Below are positions 37,782 through 47,455 of a stretch of 64,000 nt of DNA, in pieces. The notes beneath the pieces are model-generated. The model was not told where the DNA came from and did not search any database. It saw only the letters and a program-made list of their open reading frames with translations. The stretch lies in NCBI RefSeq assembly GCF_011758745.1, contig NZ_JAANOV010000001.1, positions 1,922,001 through 1,986,000 of the forward strand, written 5' to 3'. The DNA is from Amycolatopsis granulosa. GTDB lineage: Bacteria > Actinomycetota > Actinomycetes > Mycobacteriales > Pseudonocardiaceae. The stretch's first letter is position 1. Each line of letters opens with the position of its first letter. A program made the position numbers and the translations under genes.

Positions 37782-38375
37782 GTGCCGGAGCCGAAGTCGA
37801 GGCGTCACGGGGCGGAACTGGAGTCGGCGATCCTGGACGCGACCTGGGCCGAACTCGTCGAAACCGGCTACGCGAAGCTCACCATCGAGGGCGTGGCAGC
37901 CCGCGCCGGCACCAGCAAACCGGTCATCTACCGGCGGTGGCCCGGCCGGGCCGAACTCGTCCTCGCCGCCTGGCAGCGGCGCGTGCCGAAAGAGGGTGAC
38001 CTGCCCGACACCGGCGAACTCCGGTCCGACCTGCTCGCCCTGATGCACCGGCTGGTCCACCGGTTCGACGACACCCCGCGCGACGTCCTCGCCGGACTGA
38101 TGGCCGAGACCTTCCGCGATCCGGAGGTGTTCGGCCTGCTGCTCAAGCAGGTCGCCGCCGCGCGGCAGCGGCCCACGTTCGAGATCCTGGTCCGCCGGGC
38201 GGTCGAGCGCGGCGAGATCCCGCCGGTGGAGCTCACGCCCCGGGTCGCGAACGTTCCCCTCGACCTGCTCCGCGGGATAGCGATCTTCCACCACCACGAC
38301 GTCGACGAGCGGGTGATCACCGAGATCATCGACGAGGTCTTCCTGCCGTTGCTGCGCGGATTGGCGCGCCGATAG
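37782..38375 (+). CDS. TetR family regulator
   Basis: 197 residues. HTH at about 33-52 (LTIEGVAARAGTSKPVIYRRWPGRAELVLAAW) and a C-terminal domain of the TetR_C type ending in a helix that contains HHHDVDERVITEIIDEVF. It is divergent from the ABC exporter with 77 bp between starts, so it is the likely repressor of the pump. The intergenic stretch contains an imperfect repeat AAACGC-AAC-GTGTTT (37757-37771) as a weak operator candidate. GTG start with GGAGGGCGG upstream. Confidence 0.9.
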   Translation: MPEPKSRRHGAELESAILDATWAELVETGYAKLTIEGVAARAGTSKPVIYRRWPGRAELVLAAWQRRVPKEGDLPDTGELRSDLLALMHRLVHRFDDTPRDVLAGLMAETFRDPEVFGLLLKQVAAARQRPTFEILVRRAVERGEIPPVELTPRVANVPLDLLRGIAIFHHHDVDERVITEIIDEVFLPLLRGLARR

Positions 38376-38464
38376 TCCGGCGGGAGGAATGTCCGGCCCG
38401 CCACCGGGGTATGCGGACACAGACGGCGACGAAAACGACAAGTGGCGGAGGCGGTGTCGGGGTC

Positions 38465-39232
38465 ATGAACACCGCTGGGGAGGTCTCGATCCGGCAACGG
38501 CGGGCCGGTGGCTGCACCATCGCCGGTCTCACCGGACGGCTCGACGGCCGCAGCTACGGTGAACTGCGGGACGCCCTCATCCAGCTGACCCTGGACCAGC
38601 CGCGGGCGCTGATCGCCGAGATCGACGGTCTGGAAATCACCAGCGAGCCCGCGCTGACCGTGTTCTCGGCGGTCCGCACCCGCACGAACTCCTGGCCCGG
38701 CGTGCCGGTGCTGCTCGTCGCCCGCGATCGTGCGCGGCGCGCCATGGTCACCGCGAGCGCGGTCCACCGGTTCGTCCCGCTGCACTCGTGTGTCGAATCC
38801 GCGGTCGGCGCGGTCGCGGAACCACCGGTCCGCCGACGTCGGGGCGCCGGGTTCCCCCCGGTCGCCGCCAGCTCACCCGCCGCTCGCCGGTTCACGCAGG
38901 AGACCTGCCGCGAGTGGAACATCGGGCACCGGCAGGAGGACGCGCTGGGCATCGCCACCGAACTGGTCGAGAACGCGGTCACCCACGCCGGCAGCCCGCT
39001 GGAACTCCGGCTGGAGCTCCGCGACGGGCACCTGACCATCGCCGTCCGCGACGAGGACCCGCGGCCCGCGGTCCTGCGCCAGCAGCCGGGCGGCCGGCTT
39101 TCCGGTTACGGCCTGCAGGTGATCGCCGCGCTCTCCGACACCTGGGGCTGCGCACCGGCGCCGGGCGGGAAGATCGTCTGGGCGGTGCTCCGGGTCGGCC
39201 CGCGCCACCTCGCGCCGTTCCTGGTGCCGTAG
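38465..39232 (+). CDS. STAS domain fused to an anti-sigma-factor-type ATPase (HATPase_c)
   Basis: 255 residues. The STAS domain (about 5-110) is followed by an SpoIIAB/RsbW-like kinase fold (about 130-250): N-box ELVENAVTHA, the AVRDEDPRP loop and GYGLQVIAALSDTWG lid. In SpoIIAA the phospho-acceptor motif is D-S-S-G; here the aligned residues are S60-E61-P62-A63, so Glu replaces the acceptor Ser. It probably takes part in a partner-switching circuit with the convergent STAS protein. The start could also be ATG 38411, 18 codons upstream. Confidence 0.8.
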   Translation: MNTAGEVSIRQRRAGGCTIAGLTGRLDGRSYGELRDALIQLTLDQPRALIAEIDGLEITSEPALTVFSAVRTRTNSWPGVPVLLVARDRARRAMVTASAVHRFVPLHSCVESAVGAVAEPPVRRRRGAGFPPVAASSPAARRFTQETCREWNIGHRQEDALGIATELVENAVTHAGSPLELRLELRDGHLTIAVRDEDPRPAVLRQQPGGRLSGYGLQVIAALSDTWGCAPAPGGKIVWAVLRVGPRHLAPFLVP

Positions 39233-39237
39233 CCGGA

Positions 39238-39585
39238 TCAGGCGCCGAGCGCGTCGCCCAGCTCCTCGAACCGGGAGACGACCGCCGTCACGCCGGTGAG
39301 GTCGAGCACCCGGCACACCTGGGTGCCCCGCGGCGCGACCAGGCACAACTGACATCCCCGCGCGCACACGTCGAGCACCACCTGCACCCCGGCCGCGCTG
39401 AGGAACCCGACCCGGCTCAGGTCGAGCACGACCGGGCCGGGCTGCCCGGCGAGCGTCTCGGCCAGCCGGGGCGCCGTGCACAGGTCGATCTCGCCGGCCG
39501 CGCGCACCACCGACACCTCCGGACGGTGCTCGACGGCGAGCTCCAGCAGCCGCTCGGTGATCGGCGTGCACGGCTCGTCGGACAC
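39238..39585 (-). CDS. STAS-domain anti-sigma factor antagonist
   Basis: 115 residues, a single STAS domain (SpoIIAA-like). Strand VVLDLSRVGFLSAAGVQVVLDV is the usual phospho-acceptor region; S63-A64-A65-G66 takes the place of D-S-S-G, so the acceptor Ser is missing. The start is GTG 39585 with GAGGGGG upstream; longer in-frame starts reach 39678. It is convergent with the STAS-ATPase fusion (6 bp between stops), so the two may be partners. Confidence 0.78.
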   Translation of the reverse strand: MSDEPCTPITERLLELAVEHRPEVSVVRAAGEIDLCTAPRLAETLAGQPGPVVLDLSRVGFLSAAGVQVVLDVCARGCQLCLVAPRGTQVCRVLDLTGVTAVVSRFEELGDALGA

Positions 39586-39689
39586 CAGGTTCGCCCCCTC
39601 GGCACGTGGTCGTGTCACCGGCCGGAACCGGACCACGATGCTAGCGCCATCCGCTCCCGCGTGCAGCCACGCGTTCACCGGAACGAGGG

Positions 39690-40778
39690 TCAGCGAGCGG
39701 TCGCCACGATCTTCGCGCTGCCCAGGACGAGATCACCCGCGGCGTCCGGCCGGTACAGCACCGCGACCTGCCCGGGTGCGACCCCGGTGAGCGGCTCGCG
39801 CAGCTGGATGCTCACCTGGTCGCCGTCGAGGTCGGCGACGGCCTCGGCGAGACCACCGTGCGCGCGCACCTGGACCACGCACTCGGTGGGACCGGCCAGC
39901 GGACGGGCCGGCCAGACCGGGCGATCGGCGCGGATCTCGCGGACGGTGAGCGCGTCGGCCGAGCCGACCTTGACGGTGCCGGATACCGGCTCCAGCGCCA
40001 GCACGTACCGCGGCTTGCCGTCCAGCACCGACCGGTCGATGCCCAGCCCCTTGCGCTGGCCGACGGTGAAGCCGTGCACGCCGGTGTGGCGGCCGAGCAC
40101 GGCTCCGGTCTCGGCGTCCACCAGGTCACCCGGCCGCTGCCCCAGGCGCTTCGCCAGGAACTTCCTGGTGTCGCCGTCGGGGATGAAGCAGATGTCGTGG
40201 CTGTCCGGCTTGCGCGCCACGGCGAGGCCACGGCGTTCGGCCTCCGCCCGGATGTCCGGTTTGCGGGTGTCGCCGACCGGGAACATCGAGTGCCGCAGCT
40301 GCTGGGGGGTCAGCGAGGCCAGCACGTAGGACTGGTCCTTGTCCTCGTCCACCGCCCGGCGCAGCTCCGGTGCGCCGTCCACAATGGACAGGCGGGCGTA
40401 GTGGCCGGTGGCGACCGCGTCGAAGCCCAGCGCCATCGCCTTGTCCAGCAGCGCCTCGAACTTGATCTTCTCGTTGCAGGTGACGCACGGGTTGGGCGTG
40501 CGGCCGGCGGCGTACTCGCCGACGAAGGTCTCGATGACCTCCTCGGTGAACCGCTCGGCGAAGTCCCACACGTAGAACGGGATGCCGAGGATGTCCGCGG
40601 CGCGGCGCGCGTCGTGCGAGTCCTCGATCGTGCAGCACCCGCGCGAACCGGTGCGCAACGTGCCGGGCTTGGCCGACAGCGCCAGGTGCACGCCGACCAC
40701 GTCGTGACCGGCCTCCACGGCGCGGGCCGCCGCCACGGCCGAGTCCACTCCCCCGCTCATCGCGGCCAGTACCCGCAT
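39690..40778 (-). CDS. mnmA: tRNA-specific 2-thiouridylase
   Basis: 362 residues. It thiolates U34 of Lys, Glu and Gln tRNAs using sulfur from the cysteine desulfurase. PP-loop [13 protein letters not shown] (residues 5-17), catalytic C101 in [12 protein letters not shown] and the persulfide-accepting C197 in [11 protein letters not shown] are all present. ATG 40778 has AGGAGGTG. Its A overlaps the iscS TGA by one base (TGATG), so the sulfur donor and user are co-translated. Orthologue of Rv3024c (trmU). Confidence 0.96.
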   Translation of the reverse strand: MRVLAAMSGGVDSAVAAARAVEAGHDVVGVHLALSAKPGTLRTGSRGCCTIEDSHDARRAADILGIPFYVWDFAERFTEEVIETFVGEYAAGRTPNPCVTCNEKIKFEALLDKAMALGFDAVATGHYARLSIVDGAPELRRAVDEDKDQSYVLASLTPQQLRHSMFPVGDTRKPDIRAEAERRGLAVARKPDSHDICFIPDGDTRKFLAKRLGQRPGDLVDAETGAVLGRHTGVHGFTVGQRKGLGIDRSVLDGKPRYVLALEPVSGTVKVGSADALTVREIRADRPVWPARPLAGPTECVVQVRAHGGLAEAVADLDGDQVSIQLREPLTGVAPGQVAVLYRPDAAGDLVLGSAKIVATAR

Positions 40779-41974
40779 CACACCTCCTGCTTGTTCTTGC
40801 GCAGCCCGGACAGGCCGGCCTGCCGCGCCCGCGCCACCACCGCGCCGATCTCCCGCGCCACCGCTGCCACGTCGTCGGGCGTGGACGTGTGGCCGAGCGA
40901 GAACCGCAGCGAGCCGCGGGCCGAAGCGGCGTCGGCACCCATCGCCAGCAGCACGTGACTGGGCTCCGCGACCCCGGCGGTGCACGCCGACCCGGTGGAG
41001 CACTCGATGCCCTTGGCGTCCAGCAGCATCAGCAGGCTGTCGCCCGCGCAGCCGGGGAACGTGAAGTGCGCGATACCGGGCAACCGGCCGTCACCGGTGG
41101 GCATGCCGTTGAGCACGGCATCGGGCACCTCGCGCCGGACCGCTTCGATCAACGCGTCCCGCAGGCCGCCGACCCGTTCGGCGTAGCGCGGCTGCTCACG
41201 CACCGCCTCCTCGACGGCCGTGGCGAACGCGCGGATGGCCGGGACGTCCAGGGTCCCGGAGCGGACGTCGCGCTCCTGACCGCCGCCGTGCAACAGCGGC
41301 ACACACGCGACTTCACGTGACAGCACGAGCGCGCCGACGCCGTACGGACCACCGAGCTTGTGCCCGGTGAGGGTCAGCGCGGCCACGCCGCTGCCGGCGA
41401 AGTGCACGGGCACGGCGCCCACGGCCTGCACGGCGTCGGTGTGCAGCGGGATGTCGTGCTCGGCGCAGATCCCGGCGAGCTCGGTCATCGGGTTGACCGT
41501 GCCGACCTCGTTGTTCGCCCACATCACGGTGACCAGCGCCACGTCATCCGGATCGGCCTCGATGGCCTTGCGCAGCGTCTCCGGCAGCACGCGGCCGTGC
41601 TCGTCCACGTCGAGCCAGGTCACCTCGGCCCCGGCGTGGTCGGCCAGCCACTGCACCGCGTCGAGCACGGCGTGGTGCTCCACCGAGCCGGCCAGCACCC
41701 GGCAGCGGTTCGGGTCGGCGCCCTGGCGTGCCCAGAAGATGCCCTTGACCGCGAGGTTGTCGCTTTCCGTGCCGCCCGCGGTGAAGATGACCTCGGACGG
41801 GCGGGCGCCGAGCGCCTCGCCGATGACCTCCCGCGCCTCCTCGACGGCGCGCCGGGCGCGGCGGCCGGAGGAATGCAGCGAGGAGGCGTTGCCCACGGTG
41901 GACAGCGCCTCGCTCATCGCCGTGATGGCGGACGGCGACATCGGTGTGGTCGCCGCGTGGTCGAGATAGGTCAT
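40778..41974 (-). CDS. iscS: Cysteine desulfurase (IscS/NifS type)
   Basis: 398 residues. A PLP enzyme that takes sulfur from cysteine as a protein persulfide for tRNA thiolation and Fe-S clusters. PLP Lys is K206 in [15 protein letters not shown]; the mobile active-site Cys is C331 in [10 protein letters not shown] (class I loop). The N-terminal [10 protein letters not shown] is typical. It forms an operon with mnmA. Orthologue of Rv3025c. Confidence 0.96.
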   Translation of the reverse strand: MTYLDHAATTPMSPSAITAMSEALSTVGNASSLHSSGRRARRAVEEAREVIGEALGARPSEVIFTAGGTESDNLAVKGIFWARQGADPNRCRVLAGSVEHHAVLDAVQWLADHAGAEVTWLDVDEHGRVLPETLRKAIEADPDDVALVTVMWANNEVGTVNPMTELAGICAEHDIPLHTDAVQAVGAVPVHFAGSGVAALTLTGHKLGGPYGVGALVLSREVACVPLLHGGGQERDVRSGTLDVPAIRAFATAVEEAVREQPRYAERVGGLRDALIEAVRREVPDAVLNGMPTGDGRLPGIAHFTFPGCAGDSLLMLLDAKGIECSTGSACTAGVAEPSHVLLAMGADAASARGSLRFSLGHTSTPDDVAAVAREIGAVVARARQAGLSGLRKNKQEV

Positions 41975-42001
41975 CGCCCCACCAGGGTAGACCGTGACGT
42001 G

Positions 42002-43354
42002 TCACCCGCGCCGGGGCCACCGCCGGGTGACCACGACGCCGAGCAGCGCGAGCCCGGCGAGCGTGAGCGCCAGCACACCGAGCGCCGGTGCGGGGTGGCC
42101 GGCCGAGGCGAGCAGACCGAGCAGCACACCGCCGAAACCGACGGTCAGCGCCGAGGTGACCCAGTCGCCCAGCTGCATCGCCGAGGTGTTGAACCCGCGC
42201 TCGTGCTCCGGCGAGAACCGCATCAACAGCACCGTGATCGACGGGTAGGCGATGCCCATGCCGGCCCCGGTGATCAGGCAGGCGACGAACGCGAGCCAGC
42301 CCGGGAACCACGGCTGCACGACGAACCCGAACAGCGCGACACCCGCCGCCACCATGCCGAACCCGGTACGCAGCAGCGTCTCGCGCGACCAGTCGGGGTG
42401 ACGGCCCTGCACAGCCGAGGCCGCCGACCAGCTCAGCGCGCTCGCGGTCAGCGGGAGCCCGGCCAGCGCCGGGCTGTAGCCGTGCACCCTGGCCATCGCC
42501 AGCGGCAGGTACGCCTCCATCCCGGCGAACGCCCCGCCGAGCAGGGCGCGGGAGGCGACCACCGTGGGCAGGCCGGGACGCGCGGTGACCGTGCCCGGCG
42601 GGACGAGACGGCGCACCGCGAGGGCGAGCACGACCAGGCCGGCGGCGCCGTAGCCCAGCGCGCCCGGGCTGGGGTGCTGGGCGGCCCAGGTCAGCGCCGC
42701 CACCCCGGCTGCGGCACCGAGGGCCACGACGAAGCCCGCCCGGCGCTGTTCCGGCGCGGCGACGTGGGTGAGCCGGCGGGCGACCGGGACCAGCATGGCG
42801 AGCCCGAGCACGGCGAGCGGGGCGAGACCGAGGAACACCCAGCGCCAGCCGAGGTGCTCGGTGACCAGCCCGGCGACGGTCGGGCCGACGACGGCCGGGA
42901 GCACCCACGCCGCCGCGTTCGCCGCGTAGATCACCGGCCGTTCGCGATCGGTGTAGACGAGCGCGATGAGCAACGCGACGGCGACGAGGACGGTGCCCGA
43001 GCCGAGGCCCTGCAGGACCCGCCCGGCGAGCAGGAGGGTCATGCTCGGCGCGGTGCCGGCGACGACGAGGCCCGCGAGGAACAACGCGGGCCCGGCGAGC
43101 ATCGGGACCGCGGGCCCGCGCCGGTCGCAGAACCGGCCGGACAGCACGGTCGACACCACACTGGCCACCAGGAACGCGGTGAACGGCCAGGCGTAGAGCC
43201 GCTGCCCGTCCAGCTCGGCCACCATGGTGGGCATCGCGGTCGCGACACCCATGTTCTCGAAGGCGATCAGGGTGACGACCAGGAGGCTTGCCACGGTGGT
43301 CGTCCGGTGCTCGGCCGTCCACAGCACTCCCGGCCGCCGGCTTTCGACGATCAT
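42002..43354 (-). CDS. MFS transporter (about 14 helices, drug-proton antiporter type)
   Basis: 450 residues with the DHA2-like pattern TTTVASLLVVTLIAFENMGVATAMPTMVAEL at the N-terminus, LSGRFCDRRGPAVPMLAG after helix 2, and LLAGRVLQGLGSGTVLVAVALLIA (drug-antiporter motif C region). Probable export of small molecules. The start is ATG 43354; an in-frame TTG seven codons earlier is less likely. It is 27 bp upstream of iscS on the same strand. Confidence 0.85.
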   Translation of the reverse strand: MIVESRRPGVLWTAEHRTTTVASLLVVTLIAFENMGVATAMPTMVAELDGQRLYAWPFTAFLVASVVSTVLSGRFCDRRGPAVPMLAGPALFLAGLVVAGTAPSMTLLLAGRVLQGLGSGTVLVAVALLIALVYTDRERPVIYAANAAAWVLPAVVGPTVAGLVTEHLGWRWVFLGLAPLAVLGLAMLVPVARRLTHVAAPEQRRAGFVVALGAAAGVAALTWAAQHPSPGALGYGAAGLVVLALAVRRLVPPGTVTARPGLPTVVASRALLGGAFAGMEAYLPLAMARVHGYSPALAGLPLTASALSWSAASAVQGRHPDWSRETLLRTGFGMVAAGVALFGFVVQPWFPGWLAFVACLITGAGMGIAYPSITVLLMRFSPEHERGFNTSAMQLGDWVTSALTVGFGGVLLGLLASAGHPAPALGVLALTLAGLALLGVVVTRRWPRRG

Positions 43355-43426
43355 CGGCTCAGACAAACACCTCAAGTGCGGTCGAGGTCAAGGACGAACG
43401 GTGAGCCGGCCAGGGGCCACGCGGGT

Positions 43427-44281
43427 TCAGGTGCGCGCGTAGCGCGGTGCGGGCAGCCGCCGTGTCTGGGCCGGGACGGTGACGTTGCCCAGCGCCGCCT
43501 GCACGGCCGCCTCCGCCAGCGCGGCCAGTTCCCGCCGGTCGCCCGCCCGCCCGGGCGCGATCTCCCCGCACACGGTCACCTCCAGCACCAGCCCGCGCAG
43601 CGCGGCGACCCGCTTCAGCGAGCCGATCAGCGACTCCGGCCCGATGAACGCCGGCTGCGTCGTCTCGCGGCCGTCGGCGAGGCGGTAGCGCAGCGCGAGC
43701 GGGCGCACCGGGACACCGGCGTCGAGTGCGGCCTGGAAGGCCGCCGGGCGGAACCGGCCGGACGCCCGGCCGCACCAGGTGGTGCCTTCCGGTGTGACGT
43801 TCACCAGCGAGCCGCCGCGCAACGCCGACGCCAGCTCGGTGACGGTCGCCGGCAACGTGGACAGCCGTTCCCGGTCCAGGAAGATGCTGCCGCCGCGGGC
43901 GACGAGTGTGCCGAGCACCGGCCAGCCCGCGATCTCCCGCTTCGCCAGCGCGCGCATGGGCCGCACGGCGCCGATCGCGACGATGTCCAGCCACGAGATG
44001 TGGTTGTTCACCACGAGGGCCCCGCGCCCGCTGCCGTCGAGCGGCTCGCCGCGGACGACCAGCCGCACGCCGAACGCCCGCAGCACGCCGCGGAACACCA
44101 GGCGCGCCAACGGTTCGCGCGACCGCGGCACGAACAGCACCGGCAGCGCCGCGAACGCCAGCAGCACCACGGTGATCGCGGCGGCGAAGCGCAGCGCCCG
44201 CCGCGGCCGGCCGACCACCGGGGCGCCCGGGGTCAGGCACCCGGCACCGCACGGCGAAACCGGCATCCAGGGGTGGCTCAT
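43427..44281 (-). CDS. 1-acyl-sn-glycerol-3-phosphate/lysolipid acyltransferase (PlsC family)
   Basis: 284 residues. A membrane segment at about 31-50 precedes the acyltransferase motif I NNHISWLD (H94 and D99), motif III TPEGTTW and a later substrate region. It acylates a hydroxyl or lysolipid at the membrane. The start codon overlaps the stop of the upstream GNAT gene (ATGA). The pair equals Rv3026c/Rv3027c and resembles olsA-olsB, which make ornithine lipids (O-acylation of lyso-ornithine lipid). Confidence 0.88.
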   Translation of the reverse strand: MSHPWMPVSPCGAGCLTPGAPVVGRPRRALRFAAAITVVLLAFAALPVLFVPRSREPLARLVFRGVLRAFGVRLVVRGEPLDGSGRGALVVNNHISWLDIVAIGAVRPMRALAKREIAGWPVLGTLVARGGSIFLDRERLSTLPATVTELASALRGGSLVNVTPEGTTWCGRASGRFRPAAFQAALDAGVPVRPLALRYRLADGRETTQPAFIGPESLIGSLKRVAALRGLVLEVTVCGEIAPGRAGDRRELAALAEAAVQAALGNVTVPAQTRRLPAPRYART

Positions 44282-45057
44282 GCCTGGTTCCCGAGGAAGA
44301 ACTTGAGGTAGCGCTCGTCGAGCTGCTGCAGGTCGAGCAGCGTGAAGAAGTCGGCCACGCCGAAGTCCGGGTCGTGGGCGGCCGGCCCGCACACCTTCGC
44401 GCCGAGGCGGGTGTAGCCCTTGATCAGCGGCGGCAGCACCGACCGGGACGGCCGCGGGATGTCCGCGTCCCGCCACGGGTTCAGCGGCGTCACGCGCTGC
44501 GAGCCGGGTGCGTAGTGCTTGGCGCGCAGGACATCCCACACCCCGGCGGCGTAGGAACCACCGTCGGTGAGCGGCACCGACGCGCAGCCGCCGAGGTAGC
44601 GGTGCCCGGACAACAGCATGTAGCGCCCGATCCCGGCCCACACCAGGCTCACCACCGCGCCCGTGCGGTGGTCGGGGTGCACGCACGACCGGCCGGTCTC
44701 GACCAGGGAACCGCGGATGCCGGCGAGGCCGGACAGGTCGAACTCGGTCTCGGCGTAGAGGCGCCCGGCCTGCCGCGCGCGGTCCGGCGGGAGCATCCGG
44801 TAGGTGCCCACGATGTCGCCGGTGTTGTCGTCGCGGACCACCAGGTGGTCGCAGAACTCGTCGAACTCGTCGGCGTCCAGGCCCGGCGCGGAATGCAGCC
44901 GGGCCCCCATCTCCTCGGCGAAGACCCGGTAGCGGAGCCGCTGGGCGGCGACGACCTCGTCATTGTCGTAGGCGACGAGGAGGGAGTAGCGGGCAGCGCC
45001 CTCGGGCGACTGGCCGTCCTGGCTGTCGGTGCTGACGAGCAACTGGGACCGCGTCAT
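44278..45057 (-). CDS. GNAT-type N-acyltransferase (OlsB/hemolysin-like)
   Basis: 259 residues. It shows the acyl-transferring GNAT subfamily used by OlsB: LLVAYDNDEVVAAQRLRYRVFAEEMGAR at the N-terminus, FCDHLVVRDDNTGDIVGTYRML, ETGRSCVHPDHRTGAVVSLVW, and GGCASVPLTDGG. OlsB transfers a 3-hydroxyacyl chain from acyl-carrier protein to ornithine. The overlap with the PlsC gene supports a two-step lipid pathway. The start is ATG 45057, with no ribosome site, perhaps leaderless. Confidence 0.82.
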   Translation of the reverse strand: MTRSQLLVSTDSQDGQSPEGAARYSLLVAYDNDEVVAAQRLRYRVFAEEMGARLHSAPGLDADEFDEFCDHLVVRDDNTGDIVGTYRMLPPDRARQAGRLYAETEFDLSGLAGIRGSLVETGRSCVHPDHRTGAVVSLVWAGIGRYMLLSGHRYLGGCASVPLTDGGSYAAGVWDVLRAKHYAPGSQRVTPLNPWRDADIPRPSRSVLPPLIKGYTRLGAKVCGPAAHDPDFGVADFFTLLDLQQLDERYLKFFLGNQA

Positions 45058-45244
45058 ACCTGTAGGTGTACCGGCGGGAAGGAAACCGCCAGGAGGGTCA
45101 TCGCGTGTCCACCTCGTGCACGTTCGGTGAACCACCGGTTCTCAGGGTTCTCTCAGCAATCGCACGTGATCTTGCTCAAGTCATGAGATCCACCCGATCG
45201 GGGTACGTCGGCTCGGGACGTGATGCCGACCGGAAGTGAGAGGG

Positions 45245-46393
45245 ATGTCCGGCGACTGGTTGCGGAGCGTGGTGGCGCTCGGAGTGGCGGCGGTGGTGTT
45301 CGGCCTGTTCCTGGCCGTCGAGTACGTGCTGCGGCGGGTCCTGCGCCGGCTCGGTCGGCGCGCGGTCGTGCTCGGCGAGCTCGCCGTGCACATCCACCGG
45401 CCGCTGCGCTGGTTCGGCGCGATGGTCGTCCTGCGCATCACCGTGCTCGTCGCCCTGCCCACCGGCTCGTGGCGCGACGTCACCTCGCACGTGCTGACGC
45501 TGGCCGTGATCGGGACCGGGGCATGGCTGCTCGCCGGGGTGCTGACCGCGATCGAGCAGACGATGCTCAACCGCTGGCGCGTCGACGTCGCCGACAACCG
45601 GCACGCGCGCCGCATGCAGACGCAGATCCGGCTGGTGCGGCGCGTGATCGTGGCCGCGATCGCGGTGCTCGCGCTGGGCGCGATGCTGATGACCTTCCCC
45701 GGGCTGCGCACGGCGGGCACCAGCCTGCTCGCCTCCGCCGGGGTCATCGGCGCGATCGCGGCGCTGGCCGCGCAATCCTTGCTGGGCAACGTGTTCGCCG
45801 GGCTGCAGATCGCGTTCAGCGACGCGATCCAGCTGGACGACGTGGTGATCGTGGAGAAGGAGTGGGGCCGCGTCGAGGACATCACGCTGACCTACCTGGT
45901 GGTGCACCTGTGGGACGACCGGCGCCTGGTGATCCCGACCGCCCAGTTCATGTCGCAGCCGTTCGAGAACTGGACCCGGCGCGACGCCGCCCTGCTCGGC
46001 ACGGTGGAGCTGGACGTGGACTGGACCATGCCGGTCGACCAGATGCGTGAGGAGCTGCGGCGGATCGTGGAGTTGACCGACCTGTGGGACGGCCGGGTGA
46101 GCGTGTTGCAGGTGACGGACGCGACGCACACGCTGGTGCGGGTGCGCGCGCTGGTGAGCGCGGTGGACGCGCCGACCCTGTGGGACCTGCGATGCCTGGT
46201 GCGGGAACGGCTGGTGCACTGGGTCCGCGGCAAGCACCCCTACGCGGTGCCGCGGCTGCGGGCCGAGCAGGTGCCGGCCACTCCGGCCCACCGGGTCGAG
46301 GAGCAGCCCTCCGGCCACGACGCCCGGGTGTTCGGCGACAGCGTCGACGGCGTGGTGCGCGAGCACGCGTTCAACGGGCCGGGGAAAGCCTGA
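45245..46393 (+). CDS. Mechanosensitive ion channel (MscS family)
   Basis: 382 residues. Helices at about 6-25, 62-80, 90-112, 145-165, then the pore-lining helix [33 protein letters not shown] with its alternating Gly/Ala, and a cytoplasmic beta domain ([43 protein letters not shown]). It releases solutes on membrane tension. ATG 45245 and GTG 45236 are both possible starts. It faces etfA with a shared hairpin between. Confidence 0.93.
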   Translation: MSGDWLRSVVALGVAAVVFGLFLAVEYVLRRVLRRLGRRAVVLGELAVHIHRPLRWFGAMVVLRITVLVALPTGSWRDVTSHVLTLAVIGTGAWLLAGVLTAIEQTMLNRWRVDVADNRHARRMQTQIRLVRRVIVAAIAVLALGAMLMTFPGLRTAGTSLLASAGVIGAIAALAAQSLLGNVFAGLQIAFSDAIQLDDVVIVEKEWGRVEDITLTYLVVHLWDDRRLVIPTAQFMSQPFENWTRRDAALLGTVELDVDWTMPVDQMREELRRIVELTDLWDGRVSVLQVTDATHTLVRVRALVSAVDAPTLWDLRCLVRERLVHWVRGKHPYAVPRLRAEQVPATPAHRVEEQPSGHDARVFGDSVDGVVREHAFNGPGKA

Positions 46394-46430
46394 CGCCGTG
46401 GCCACACGGACCGCGGGCCCGCGAACGCCG

Positions 46431-46463
46431 GAGGGCCACCGCCGGATGCCGGCGATGGCCCTC
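46431..46463. terminator. Bidirectional terminator between mscS and etfA
   Basis: A stem of 15 bp with one C-A mismatch (GAGGGCCACCGCCGG against CCGGCGATGGCCCTC, loop ATG). It lies in the 87 bp between two convergent genes and probably ends both transcripts. Confidence 0.75.
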
Positions 46464-46480
46464 GGGCAGTGCGCGAGACG

Positions 46481-47437
46481 TCAGCTCTTGCGCTTGGTGA
46501 CCTCTTCGGTCAGCTGCGGCGCGACGTTGAACAGGTCGCCCACGACACCGAAGTCGGCGATCTCGAAGATCGGCGCCTCCGGGTCCTTGTTGACCGCGAC
46601 GATCGTCTTCGACGTCTGCATGCCGGCCCGGTGCTGGATCGCACCGGAGATGCCCAGCGCGACGTACAGCTGCGGCGAGACCGTCTTGCCGGTCTGGCCG
46701 ACCTGGAACTGCGCCGGGTAGTAGCCGGAGTCGACCGCGGCGCGCGAGGCACCGACCGCGGCGCCGAGCGAGTCGGCCAGCTTCTCCACGACCTCGAACT
46801 TCTCGGCCGAACCGACACCGCGGCCACCGGACACCACGATGGTCGCCTCGGTCAGCTCGGGCCGGTCACCGCCCACGACCGGCTCGACGCCGGTGATCTT
46901 CGCGGACTTGGCGGCGTCCACCGCGGGCAGCTCGACGGCCTCCTCCGCCGCCGCGCCCTCGGCCTGCGCGGCCTCGACCGCACCGGGCCGCACCGAGATG
47001 ATCGGCAGCCCCTGGGCCTTGGACTTCACCGAGTACGCGCCACCGAAGATGGACTGCTCCACGGTGCCGTCGGAGTTCACGCCGACCGCGTCGTAGACCA
47101 GGCCACCGCCGACGCGGATCGCCAGCCGCCCGGCGACCTCCTTGCCCTCGGCGGACGCGGTGACGAGCACCGCCGCCGGGGAGGTCTGCTCGACCAGCTT
47201 GGCCAGCGCGTCGACCTTCGGCGTTACCAGGTAGTTCGCCGCGTCCTCGGACTCGGCCACGTACACCTTCTGCGCGCCGTAGGCGCCCAGCTGCTCCTTG
47301 AACTTGCCGGCGGTGCCCGGGGCACCGACGACGACGGCCGACGGCTCGCCCAGCTCGCGGGCGGCGGTGAGCGCTTCCAGCGTGGTCTTCTTCAGCTCGC
47401 CGTTCAGGTGGTCGACGAGAACCAGAACTTCAGCCAT
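46481..47437 (-). CDS. etfA: Electron transfer flavoprotein alpha subunit
   Basis: 318 residues. It binds FAD; the C-terminal domain has the family signature [62 protein letters not shown] (about 204-265 in sense). It accepts electrons from acyl-CoA and other dehydrogenases and passes them to the quinone pool. It is 18 bp after etfB on the same strand. Orthologue of Rv3028c (fixB). Confidence 0.97.
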   Translation of the reverse strand: MAEVLVLVDHLNGELKKTTLEALTAARELGEPSAVVVGAPGTAGKFKEQLGAYGAQKVYVAESEDAANYLVTPKVDALAKLVEQTSPAAVLVTASAEGKEVAGRLAIRVGGGLVYDAVGVNSDGTVEQSIFGGAYSVKSKAQGLPIISVRPGAVEAAQAEGAAAEEAVELPAVDAAKSAKITGVEPVVGGDRPELTEATIVVSGGRGVGSAEKFEVVEKLADSLGAAVGASRAAVDSGYYPAQFQVGQTGKTVSPQLYVALGISGAIQHRAGMQTSKTIVAVNKDPEAPIFEIADFGVVGDLFNVAPQLTEEVTKRKS

Positions 47438-47455
47438 TGCTCCGTTGCTCCTGCC

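Noticed and set aside
41360-44311. A 983-codon open frame on the + strand opposite iscS, MFS and PlsC
   Set aside because: The three genes on the other strand are certain by their motifs, and the frame's product is rich in Arg, Gly, His and Gln without any fold.
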